This document shows, in pieces, positions 51,422 to 61,070 of a DNA stretch of 64,000 nucleotides (position 1 is its first letter; each line of letters starts with the position of its first letter). Below the pieces are notes generated by a model, which had not been told where the DNA came from, did no database searches, and was given only the letters and a program-made list of their open reading frames with translations. This stretch comes from Streptomyces thinghirensis (lineage in GTDB: Bacteria > Actinomycetota > Actinomycetia > Streptomycetales > Streptomycetaceae). The stretch spans positions 1 to 64,000 of the forward strand of contig JAKFGP010000056.1 in NCBI GenBank assembly GCA_021502835.1, read 5' to 3'. Both the position numbers and the translations under genes were made by a program.

Positions 51422-51763
51422 GTGGACCTGTCCCTGTCGACCCGTACCGTCGGCGATCGTACGGTCGTCGAGGTCGGTGGCGAAATTGACGTATACACCG
51501 CGCCCAAGCTGCGAGAGCAGCTGGTCGAGCTCGTGAACGACGGGAGTTTCCACCTCGTCGTCGACATGGAGGGCGTGGACTTCCTCGACTCCACCGGGCT
51601 CGGCGTGCTGGTCGGCGGACTGAAGCGGGTGCGTGCCCATGAGGGCTCGCTTCGCCTGGTCTGCAACCAGGAGCGCATTCTCAAGATCTTCCGTATCACC
51701 GGCCTCACCAAGGTGTTCCCCATTCACACCTCGGTCGAGGAAGCGGTGGCGGCCACCGACTGA
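51422..51763 (+). CDS. bldG: Anti-anti-sigma factor BldG
   Basis: This is an intact 113-residue protein from GTG 51422: [45 protein letters not shown] domain carries the phosphorylated Ser57 in [20 protein letters not shown]. It ends [12 protein letters not shown]. BldG is required for aerial hyphae and antibiotic production and acts through the anti-sigma factor encoded downstream. The two genes are separated by 103 bases. The divergent helicase carries a TTA codon, so both directions from this promoter region are tied to development. Confidence 0.95.
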
Positions 51764-51866
51764 CGACCTGTTCCGGGCCCCCGGGTCCGGGACGCGAGAG
51801 AACAAGGGGGTCCGGGCTGTCGGCGGCCGGACCCTCAAAGCACGCCCGTAGTTCCGAGGGGGATGC

Positions 51867-52299
51867 ATGGCCACCGTTGAACTCCGCTTCAGCGCGCTGC
51901 CCGAGCATGTCCGCACCGCCCGTCTGGTGGCGGCGGCGGTGGCACGCAGGGCCGGAGTGGACGAGGCCGTCCTCGACGAGGTCAGGCTCGCCGTCGGCGA
52001 GGCCTGCACCCAGGCTGTGGGTCTGCATCAGCACGTCGGCATCACGGCGCCGGTCAAGGTGTCGCTGATCGAGGAGGAGAAGCAGTTCTCCATCGAGGTC
52101 GGCGACGAGGCGCCGCACGCGGTACCCGGGGCCGGAAACCCGGGCACCGCCGCCGACGCGCTGGAGGCCGAGGAGGACGAGATGGGTCTCGCGGTCATCA
52201 GCGGACTCGTCGACGACGTGGGAGGTCACGGCCGGCGAGGACGGCGGACTGATCCGCATGACCTGGCCGACCGCGCCGGCGGTGCTGCCGCCGCTCTGA
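51867..52299 (+). CDS. apgA: RsbW-like anti-sigma factor downstream of BldG (ApgA)
   Basis: ATG 51867 starts MATVELRFSALPEHVRTARL. VAAAVARRAGVDEAVLDEVRLAVGEACTQAVGLHQ is the N-box (EACTQAVGLH) of GHKL serine kinases. FSIEVGDEAPH and EMGLAVISGLVDDV (G-box) follow. A slip near 52223 restores VTAGEDGGLIRMTWP and the stop at 52297-52299. Position directly after bldG and the sequence fit the ApgA anti-sigma partner. A strong terminator follows 48 bases on. Confidence 0.9.
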
Positions 52300-52346
52300 C
52301 ACCCACTTCCGTCACCCGAAGTCACCCGCCTCACCCGTTTCACCCA

Positions 52347-52373
52347 AAGGGCCCTACCTCGTAGGGCCCTTTG
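52347..52373 (+). terminator. Strong intrinsic terminator after bldG-apgA
   Basis: The perfect 12-bp stem AAAGGGCCCTAC (52347-52358) / complement (52362-52373) has a 3-nt loop and ends in TTT. Confidence 0.88.
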
Positions 52374-52445
52374 TCATGTGCGGAAGCCGAGGTCCACGCC
52401 TACAGTGGTGCCGAGCGGGCGTTAAGTGAATTCATTCACGATCCG

Positions 52446-52493
52446 TCGTGCGATCAGTCGCGCGATCAGTCGTGCGATCAGTGGTGCGATCAA
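52446..52493. repeat. 12-bp tandem repeat, four copies, upstream of hppA
   Basis: Units TCGTGCGATCAG, TCGCGCGATCAG, TCGTGCGATCAG and TGGTGCGATCAA are consecutive. They carry the half-palindrome CGATC and lie 168 bases before hppA. The rest of the 52374-52660 gap is relatively A+T-rich and must contain the hppA promoter. Confidence 0.8.
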
Positions 52494-52660
52494 TCGCGCG
52501 GGGAAAAGGATCACGACGCTAATGCCGGACGGGCATTACTACTTCTGGACCCCTTGTGGTTGACAGGCCAATTCCTTTTGTCGTGCACTGTTTTGATCAG
52601 GTTCCGGTACCTACAATCCCGTCCACATCTTGAGCTCAGCCCAAGCGTCAAGGAGGACGA

Positions 52661-55064
52661 ATGGCGGAGCTTTCCACCCCTCATCAGTTGGGCGATACCT
52701 CGACCATCGCAGCCGCCGTGCTGACCGACTCGAACCGCGCCCTGGTCGCGGTCATCGCGGTCGTCGCGCTGGCCGCGCTGGTGCTCGCGGGTGTCCTGGT
52801 GCGCCAGGTGCTCGCGGCGGGCGAGGGAACCGACAGCATGAAGAAGATCGCGGCGGCCGTCCAGGAAGGCGCGAACGCCTATCTGGCCAGGCAGCTTCGC
52901 ACGCTCGGCGTATTCGCCGTCGTCGTGTTCTTTCTGCTCATGCTGCTGCCCGCGGACGACTGGAATCAACGGGCCGGACGATCGATCTTCTTCCTGATCG
53001 GCGCGGCGTTCTCGGCGGCCACCGGCTATATCGGCATGTGGCTCGCCGTACGCAGCAATGTGCGCGTCGCCCGCGGCGGCGCGGAAGCGACACCGGCCCC
53101 CGGCGAACCGGAAAGGATCTCACTCTCGTCTCGCACAAAGCTACGAAGATCGCATTTCGCACGGGCGGCGTGGTCGGCATGTTCACGGTGGGGCTCGGCC
53201 TGCTGGGCGCCTGCTGCGTGGTGCTGGTGTACGCGGCCGACGCGCCGAAGGTGCTGGAGGGCTTCGGCCTCGGTGCCGCGCTGATCGCCATGTTCATGCG
53301 AGTCGGCGGCGGCATCTTCACCAAGGCCGCCGACGTCGGCGCCGACCTGGTGGGCAAGGTCGAGAAGGGCATTCCGGAGGACGATCCGCGCAATGCCGCG
53401 ACCATCGCCGACAACGTGGGCGACAACGTCGGCGACTGCGCGGGCATGGCGGCCGACCTCTTCGAGTCGTACGCCGTGACCCTGGTGGCCGCGCTGATCC
53501 TCGGCAAGGTGGCCTTCGGCGACGCGGGACTGGCGTTCCCGCTGCTGGTGCCGGCGATCGGCGTGATCACGGCCATGATCGGCATCTTCGCGGTGGCGCC
53601 CCGGCGGTCCGACCGCAGCGGCATGAGCGCGATCAACCGGGGCTTCTTCATCTCCGCGGTGATCTCGCTGGTGCTGGTGGCGGTGGCCGTCTTCGTCTAC
53701 CTGCCCGGGAAGTACTCGGAGCTGGACGGCGTCACCGACGCGGCGATCGCCGGCCGGGACGGCGACCCGCGGATCCTCGCGCTCGTCGCGGTGGCGATCG
53801 GCATCGTGCTCGCCGCCCTGATCCAGCAGCTCACCGGCTACTTCACCGAGACCACGCGGCGCCCCGTCAAGGACATCGGCAAGAGCTCGCTCACGGGCCC
53901 CGCCACCGTCGTCCTCGCCGGTATCTCGCTCGGTCTCGAATCCGCCGTCTACACCGCCCTGTTGATCGGCCTCGGCGTCTACGGGGCCTTCCTGCTCGGC
54001 GGTACGTCGATCATGCTGGCGCTGTTCGCGGTGGCACTGGCCGGCACCGGCCTGCTCACCACGGTCGGTGTGATCGTCGCCATGGACACCTTCGGGCCGG
54101 TCTCCGACAACGCGCAGGGCATCGCCGAGATGTCCGGCGACGTCGAGGGCGCGGGCGCCCAGGTGCTCACCGACCTGGACGCGGTCGGCAACACCACCAA
54201 GGCCATCACCAAGGGCATCGCCATCGCCACCGCCGTCCTGGCGGCGGCGGCCCTGTTCGGGTCGTACCGCGACGCCATCACCACCGGCGCGGCGGACGTG
54301 GGCGAGAAACTCAGCGGCGAGGAGCGCCGATGAGCCTGATGATGGACATCTCGCAGCCCAACAACCTGGTCGGGCTCATCGCGGGCGCGGCGGTCGTCTT
54401 CCTCTTCTCGGGGCTGGCGATCAACGCGGTGTCGCGGTCGGCGGGCGCGGTGGTCTACGAGGTGCGACGGCAGTTCCGGGAGCGTCCCGGAATCATGGAC
54501 TACACCGAGAAACCGGAGTACGGCAAGGTCGTCGACATCTGCACCAGGGACGCCCTGCGGGAACTCGCCACGCCCGGGCTGCTCGCCGTCATGGCGCCCA
54601 TCTTCATCGGGTTCACGCTCGGTGTGGGAGCGCTCGGAGCGTTCCTGGCCGGCGCGATCGGCGCGGGCACGCTGATGGCGGTGTTCCTCGCCAACTCCGG
54701 TGGTTCCTGGGACAACGCCAAGAAACTCGTCGAGGACGGCCACCACGGCGGCAAGGGCAGCGAGGCCCACGCCGCCACCGTCATCGGCGACACCGTCGGC
54801 GACCCGTTCAAGGACACCGCGGCCCGGCGATCAACCCCCTGCTGAAGGTCATGAACCTGGTGGCGCTGCTCATCGCGCCGGCCGTCATCAAGTTCTCCCT
54901 ACGGCGCCGACAAGAGCATCGGCGTACGGGTCGCGATCGCCGTCCTCGCGTTCGTCGTCATCGCCGTGGCGGTCTACGTGTCCAAGCGGCGCGGAATCGC
55001 CATGGGTGACGAGGACGACACCGACCAGGAGCCCAAGTCGGTCGATCCGGCGGTGGTTTCGTAG
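52661..55064 (+). CDS. hppA: Membrane-bound proton-translocating pyrophosphatase, frameshifted
   Basis: ATG 52661 starts MAELSTPHQLGDTSTIAAAV. A helix-rich protein follows with KIAAAVQEGANAYLARQ, GGGIFTKAADVGADLVGKVEKGIPEDDPRNAATIADNVGDNVGDCAGMAADLFESY (the DVGADLVGK pyrophosphate site and DNVGDN Mg sites), PVSDNAQGIAEMSG, and the C-terminal SGGSWDNAKKLVEDG with VIGDTVGDPFKDT. GNTTKAITKG has Lys where K+-dependent enzymes have Ala, indicating the K+-independent class. Stop TAG 55062-55064. Slips are near 53118, 54332, 54828 and 54899. It uses pyrophosphate to pump protons. Confidence 0.93.
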
Positions 55065-55105
55065 GTCTCAGCCGGGAGCCCTGCCACAGGCGCGGGTCAA
55101 GAAGT

Positions 55106-55139
55106 GGGCGGACGGCGCGTGTTGACGCGTCGTCCGCCC
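55106..55139 (+). terminator. Intrinsic terminator after hppA
   Basis: The 15-bp stem GGGCGGACGGCGCGT / ACGCGTCGTCCGCCC has one mismatch and a GTTG loop, 42 bases past the hppA stop. Confidence 0.8.
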
Positions 55140-55288
55140 GCGTCGTGCGTGCGTGCGCCCCTCACCGTGAGCCTTCTCTCTCTTGGTGCAAATGGCTGCA
55201 ATACGGTCTTAATGGATGTTCGTCCTGCGAGTGTCCCCCATCCGGCGTGTATGTTCCGGGGCCGAGAGCCATGGAAGGGACCAATCCG

Positions 55289-55863
55289 GTGAACAAGAAG
55301 CTCGCGGCCGCACTGTCCGGCGGTGCGGTACTGGTACTGGCGCTGACGGGATGCAGCAGCAGCGACGACAACGACAAGCTGGACTCCTGGGCGAAGGACG
55401 TCTGCGACGCCTGTGCAGCCGCAGGCCAGGAAGATCGAGGCGGCCAACGCGGCGATCCAGAAGGGAGACCTCGGACAACAGCACGCCGGCGGAGGTCCAG
55501 AAGACCGACGCGAAGGCGTTCCAGGACATGTCCGACGCCTACAAGGCCATGGGCAGCGCCGTCCAGAAGGCCGGGGCTCCGGACGTCGACGAGGGCGAGA
55601 AGAAGCAGAAGGACGCGGTCACCGAGCTGAACGGCCTCTCCTCGTCGTACGCCTCTCTGCGCAAGCAGGTGGAGGATCTCGACACCAAGGACCAGGCGAA
55701 GTTCGCCGACGGCCTCAAGGACATCGCCACCGAGCTGAACAAGCTCAGCAAGAGCGGCAACGACGCCCTGAAGACCCTTGAGGAGGGCGACGTCGGCCAG
55801 GCGATGGCCAAGCAGGAGAGCTGCAAGTCGGCCTCGGTGACGCCGTCGGCCGCGGCCGGCTGA
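55289..55863 (+). CDS. Small secreted lipoprotein, frameshifted
   Basis: The GTG at 55289 starts VNKKLAAALSGGAVLVLALTGCSSSDDNDKLDSW, with lipobox LTGC. The mature part is helical and Lys/Asp-rich: WAKDVCDA, then IEAANAAIQKGD, PAEVQKTDAKAFQDMSDAYKAMGSAVQKAG, LNGLSSSYASLRKQVEDLDTKDQAKFADGLKDIATELNKLSKSG and AKQESCKSASVTPSAAAG. Two Cys near the ends may pair. It is a surface lipoprotein of unknown function conserved next to hppA. Slips lie near 55413 and 55480. Confidence 0.83.
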
Positions 55864-55914
55864 CCTCTGCCGCACGGGGGGCGGGGCGGGGGGCGCGGGG
55901 GCCACAATGGGGGT

Positions 55915-57430
55915 GTGAGTAACGCCAGCCTGTCCCCCTGCCCTCCGCCGACCGCCCCGACGTCACCGCCCGGTTGCGGGACGCCCTGCTCGGGGCCTCC
56001 TTCACCGCCGACGGACTGCTGGAGCTGCTCGGCGCCCCCCGCCTACGCGGCGCTGTCGCGCAGCGAGACCGTGCCCGCGCTGCGGGCCACCTGCGGCGAC
56101 ACGCCGCTCGAACTGCTCGTACGGCTGTTCCTGCTCCAGCAACCGGTGCTCCACGCGCGCGTGGCCGACGTCCCTGCCCGTCGACGCCTGCCTGGAGAGC
56201 GGCTGGCTCGTCCGCGCGGGCGACGACGAGGTGGCGGCCACCGTGGACGTACGGCCGTACGGCGGGCCCGGCGGCGAGGACTGGTTCATCGTCTCCGACC
56301 TGGGCTGCGCGGTCGGTGGCGCCGGTGGCATCGGCAACCGCGCCGAGGGCGTCGTCCTCGGCGTCGGCGGCGCCTCCATGACGCTGGCCGGCCTCACCGT
56401 CCGTACGCCCGTCTCCGCCGCCCTCGACCTCGGCACCGGCTCCGGCATCCAGGCACTGCACGCCGCCCGGCACGCCACGCGCGTGACGGCGACCGACCTC
56501 AACCCGCGCGCGCTGCACATCACCGCGCTCACGCTCGCCCTGTCCGGGGCCCCGGCCGCCGAACTGCGCGAGGGCTCGCTCTACGAACCGATCGAGGACG
56601 ACGAGACGTACGACATGATCGTCTCCAACCCGCCGTTCGTGATCTCGCCCGGCGCCCGCCTCACCTACCGCGACGGCGGGATGGGCGGGGACGATCTGTG
56701 CCGCTCGCTCGTTCAGCAGACGGGGGAGCGCCTGAACGAGGGCGGGTTCGCGCACTTCCTCGCCAACTGGCAGCACGTGGAGGGAGGACTGGACGGACCG
56801 GCTGCGCTCCTGGGTGCCGCGCGGCTGCGACGCCTGGATCGTGCAGCGCGAGGTGCAGGACGTCACGCAGTACGCCGAGCTGTGGCTCAGGGACGCGGGC
56901 GACCACCGCGCCGACGCGGCCGAGTACCAGGCGCGGTACGACGTGGCTGGACGAGTTCGAGACGCGCAAGGTCAGGGCCGTCGGCTTCGGCTGGATCACC
57001 CTGCGCCGGACCGGGTCCGCCGAGCCCTCGATCACCACCGAGGAGTGGCCGCACCCCATCGAGCAGCCGCTCGGCGAGGACGGTGCGCGCGCACTTCGAC
57101 CGCGTCGACTACCTGCGCGCCCACGACGACGCCGCCCTGCTCGAGGCGCATTTCACACTGGCCGGCGAGGTCGTCCAGGAGCAGGTCGGGCTGCCCGGCG
57201 CCGAGGACCCGGAGCACGTGGTCCTGCGCCAGAACCGCGGCATGCGCCGGGCCACCCGGGTCGACACGGTCGGCGCCGGGTTCGCGGGCGTCTGCGACGG
57301 GACCATGAGCGCGGGCCGCATCCTGGACGCCATCGCCCAGCTGGTGGGCGAGGATCCGGTGGCGCTGCGCGACCGCACGCCCGCCCAGATCCGGCTGCTG
57401 GTGGAGCAGGGGTTCCTCGAACCGGCGTAG
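55915..57430 (+). CDS. Class I SAM-dependent methyltransferase (NPPF motif), frameshifted
   Basis: The GTG at 55915 starts VSNASLSPLPSADRPD-like sequence across a slip. LELLVRLFLLQQPVLHARV, CLESGWLVRAGDDEVAATVDVRPYG, GASMTLAGLTVRTPVSAALDLGTGSGIQALHAA (motif I), VTATDLNPRALHITALTLALSG and YDMIVSNPPFVISPGARLTYRDGGMGG (NPPF catalytic motif) follow. A C-terminal winged-helix-like part ends LRDRTPAQIRLLVEQGFLEPA. NPPF enzymes modify N6 of adenine or glutamine amides; the target is unknown. Slips lie near 55945, 56035, 56172, 56790, 56945 and 57085. Confidence 0.83.
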
Positions 57431-57595
57431 GGACGCGTCGGCGCAGAGTGCCGTACGGGAGAAACGAGCCACGGGCCGGGGCACACCGAGTCCGTCGGCT
57501 CCCCGTTCACCTGGGGTTCGCCTGCCCGCCGCCCGTGCGTGACAGCCTCCCGGAGACTGGACACTCGCGGGTTGGAGCAAAGGGGCACGGGGACC

Positions 57596-57796
57596 ATGGA
57601 GAGCGGGCCGGCGATCTTCGCGGGAATGGTGTTCGCCCTGTTCGGGGCCGGTCTGCTGGTGTGGACCGCGACGCGGGTCCGGCACGGCCGGCCCGTCGCG
57701 CACGGTGTGAGCTCCCGTCGCATCGGCGACCGTCGCGAAGCGTCGCCGCCGTGGTCGCGCTGGTTCTCGGGGCATGGGTGCCTGACGCACGTGTGA
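57596..57796 (+). CDS. Small membrane protein
   Basis: ATG 57596 starts MESGPAIFAGMVFALFGAGLLVWTATRVRHGRPVAHGVS, with one N-terminal helix. A second helix (VVALVLGAW) lies in a shifted frame, suggesting a slip near 57717. It ends CLTHV at 57796. About 66 residues, unknown function, conserved in this position before topA as far as I recall. Confidence 0.6.
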   Translation: MESGPAIFAGMVFALFGAGLLVWTATRVRHGRPVAHGVSSRRIGDRREASPPWSRWFSGHGCLTHV

Positions 57797-58066
57797 GAGG
57801 CCGGTTCCGGCCCCCGGCCGCGCCCCCGCCCGAGTAACCGGGGGATCGCGCTCCGGATACACGCATCAGGGCCGGTAAACACTCCGGGCGGCAGGAACAG
57901 GGTTCGTCGGGTTACCGTTCGAGTGGCCGTTGCGGGCTTTTCCCGTTTGACACGGGGGCGGGAGGTACCGTCACACTCCGCAGCGTCACGACCGAAGCGC
58001 AGCAAGACCCGACCCCGGGAGCACTGCCTGGGGACGCCCCAGCGTCGACCGGAGAGAAGAGCGAAG

Positions 58067-60924
58067 TTGTCCCCGACCAGCGAGACCGCGAACGGCGGCC
58101 GCCGACTCGTCATCGTCGAGTCGCCTGCCAAGGCGAAGACGATCAAGGGCTATCTCGGCCCTGGCTACGTCGTCGAGGCGAGCGTCGGGCACATCCGCGA
58201 CCTTCCCAGCGGCGCACGCGAGGTGCCCGAGAAGTACACCGGCGAGGTCCGCCGCCTCGGTGTGGACGTCGAACACGACTTCCAGCCGATCTATGTGGTC
58301 AACGCCGACAAGAAGGCCCAGGTCAAGAAGCTCAAGGACCTGCTGAAGGACTCCGACGAACTCTTCCTCGCCACCGATGAGGACCGCGAGGGCGAGGCCA
58401 TCGCCTGGCACCTCCAGGAAGTTCTCAAGCCGAAGATCCCCGTCAAGCGTATGGTGTTCCACGAGATCACCAAGGACGCGATCCGCGCCGCCGTCGCCAA
58501 CCCGCGCGAGCTGAACCAGAAGCTCGTCGACGCCCAGGAGACCCGCCGCATCCTCGACCGCCTCTACGGCTACGAAGTCTCGCCGGTCCTGTGGAAGAAG
58601 GTCATGCCGAAGCTGTCGGCGGGCCGCGTCCAGTCCGTCGCCACCCGCCTCGTCGTCGAGCGGGAACGCGAGCGCATCGCGTTCCGCTCCGCCGAGTACT
58701 GGGACCTCACCGGCACCTTCGCGACCGGCCGCGCGGGAGACGCCTCCGACCCGTCGTCGCTGGTCGCCCGCCTCCAGACCGTCGACGGACGGCGCGTCGC
58801 CCAGGGCCGCGACTTCGACTCCCTGGGGCGAGATCAAGAGCGCGAACACCCTCCACCTCGACGAGGCGAACGCCCGCGCGCTCGCCGCCGCGCTGGAGAA
58901 CACGCGCTTCGCCGTCCGCTCCGTCGAGTCCAAGCCGTACCGCCGCTCGCCGTACGCCCCGTTCCGTACGACGACGCTGCAGCAGGAGGCCAGCCGCAAG
59001 CTCGGCTTCGGCGCCAAGTCGACCATGCAGGTCGCGCAGAAGCTGTACGAGAACGGCTACATCACCTACATGCGTACGGACTCGACGACCCTGAGCGACA
59101 CGGCGGTCTCCGCCGCCCGCGCCCAGGTCACGCAGCTGTACGGCGCCGACTACCTGCCCGCCCAGCCGCGGACGTACGCCGGCAAGGTCAAGAACGCGCA
59201 GGAGGCGCACGAGGCGATCCGCCCCTCCGGCGACCGTTTCCGCACGCCCGCCGAGACCGGTCTGACCGGCGACCAGTTCGAGCTCTACGAGCTGATCTGG
59301 AAGCGGACCGTCGCTTCCCAGATGAAGGACGCGACCGGCAACAGCGTCACCGTGAAGATCGGCGGCGCGCGGCCTCCGACGGCCGGGACGTCGAGTTCAG
59401 CGCCTCCGGCAAGACGATCACCTTCCACGGCTTCCTGAAGGCCTACGTCGAGGGCGCCGACGACCCGAACGCCGAGCTGGACGACCGCGAGCGCCGGCTG
59501 CCGCAGGTCGCCCAGGGCGACGCGCTGACGGCCGAGGAGATCACGGTAGACGGTCACGCCACCAAGCCCCCGGCCCGCCACACCGAGGCGTCGCTGGTCA
59601 AGGAGCTGGAAGAGCGCGAGATCGGCCGCCCGTCGACGTACGCGTCGATCATCGGCACGATCCTCGACCGCGGCTACGTCTTCAAGAAGGGCACCGCCCT
59701 CGTCCCGTCCTTCCTCTCCTTCGCCGTGGTCAACCTCCTGGAGAAGCACCCCCGGGCGGCTCGTCGACTACGACTTCACCGCCAAGATGGAGGACGACCT
59801 CGACGCCATCGCCCGCGGCGAGGCGCAGGCGGTGCCGTGGTTGCGGCGCTCCTACTTCGGCGAGGGCGCGGGAAGCGGCGGCGCGGCCGACGCCGGCAAC
59901 GGCGACGGGGACCACCTCGGCGGCCTCAAGGGGCTGGTGACCGACCTCGGCGCGATCGACGCGCGAGGTGTCGTCCTTCCCCGTCGGCAACGACATCGTG
60001 CTGCGCGTCGGGCGCTACGGCCCGTACATCGAGCGCGGCGAGAAGGGACTCCGAGAACCACCAGCGCGCCGACGTGCCGAGGACCTGGCACCGGACGAGC
60101 TGTCCGTCGAGCTGGCGGAGGAACTGCTCGCCAAGCCGAGCGGCGACTTCGAGCTGGGCACCGACCCGGCCACCGGTCACGCCATCGTCGCCAAGGACGG
60201 CCGCTACGGCCCCTACGTCACCGAGGTGCTCCCCGAGGGCACCCCGGAAGACCGGCAAGAACGCCGTGAAGCCGCGTACGGCCTCGCTGTTCAAGTCGAT
60301 GGCGCTGGACACGGTCACCCTGGACGACGCCCTCAAGCTCATGTCGCTGCCGCGTGTCGTCGGCGCCGACGCCGAGGGCGTGGAGATCACCGCGCAGAAC
60401 GGCCGCTACGGCCCGTACCTGAAGAAGGGCACGGACTCGCGGTCGCTCACCTCCGAGGAGCAGCTCTTCACGATCACGCTGGAGGAGGCGCTGGCGATCT
60501 ACGCCCAGCCCAAGCAGCGTGGCCGGGCCGCGCCAAGCCGCCGCTGAAGGAGCTGGGTACCGACCCGGTCAGCGAGAAGCCGGTCGTGGTCAAGGACGGC
60601 CGCTTCGGCGCGTACGTCACCGACGGCGAGACCAACGCGACCCTGCGCTCCGGCGACAGCGTCGAGGAGATCACGCCGGAGCGAGGCTACGAGCTGCTCG
60701 CCGAGAAGCGCGCCAAGGGGCCCGCCAAGAAGACGGCGAAGAAGTCCGCCGCGAAGAAGGCCCCGGCCAAGAAGGCGACGGCGAAGAAGACCGCGGCCAA
60801 GAAGACGACGGCGGCCAAGACGACGGCCGCGAAGAAGACCACGGCCAAGACCGCCACCAAGAAGACCGCCACCACGAAGACGGCCACCAAGAAGGCGACC
60901 GCGTCGAAGACTTCGGAGGACTGA
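58067..60924 (+). CDS. topA: DNA topoisomerase I, frameshifted
   Basis: The TTG at 58067 (ribosome site GGAGAGAAGA) starts LSPTSETANGGRRLVIVESP, AKAKTIKGYLGPGYVVEASV (Toprim). FLATDEDREGEAIAWHLQE has the DxDxE-type metal site. Then LYGYEVSPVLWKKVMPKLSAGRVQSVATRL and NGYITYMRTDSTTLSD with the active-site Tyr, and LVKELEEREIGRPSTYASII. Repeated C-terminal domains (AKDGRYGPYVTEVLPEG, NGRYGPYLKKGTDSRSL, VKDGRFGAYVTDG) lead to a Lys/Ala-rich tail (KKTAKKSAAKKAPAKKAT) of about 65 residues in place of zinc fingers, typical of Streptomyces. Slips occur near 58827, 59365, 59755, 59966, 60055, 60243 and 60530. Confidence 0.95.
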
Positions 60925-61070
60925 CCTCCTCTCCTCGACGCTTCGCGGACTCTCCCGCAGTGTTCCGCGCTCTTCGCGAAACGAACGCCCCGGCATCATT
61001 TCGGTGTCGGGGCGTGCGTACGTTCGGCCGGGCACGCCGGACTGTCGGTGCCGACCGATAGGCTGAACGC

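Noticed and set aside
52560..52616. TTGACA (52560-52565) and TACAAT (52611-52616) as an hppA promoter pair
   Set aside because: The spacing is far from 16-18 bases; each may be real with a different partner but they cannot form one promoter.
52371..52724. Plus-strand frame containing CDQSRDQSCDQWCDQ from the 12-bp repeat
   Set aside because: It starts inside a terminator, ends within hppA and has no family or ribosome site.
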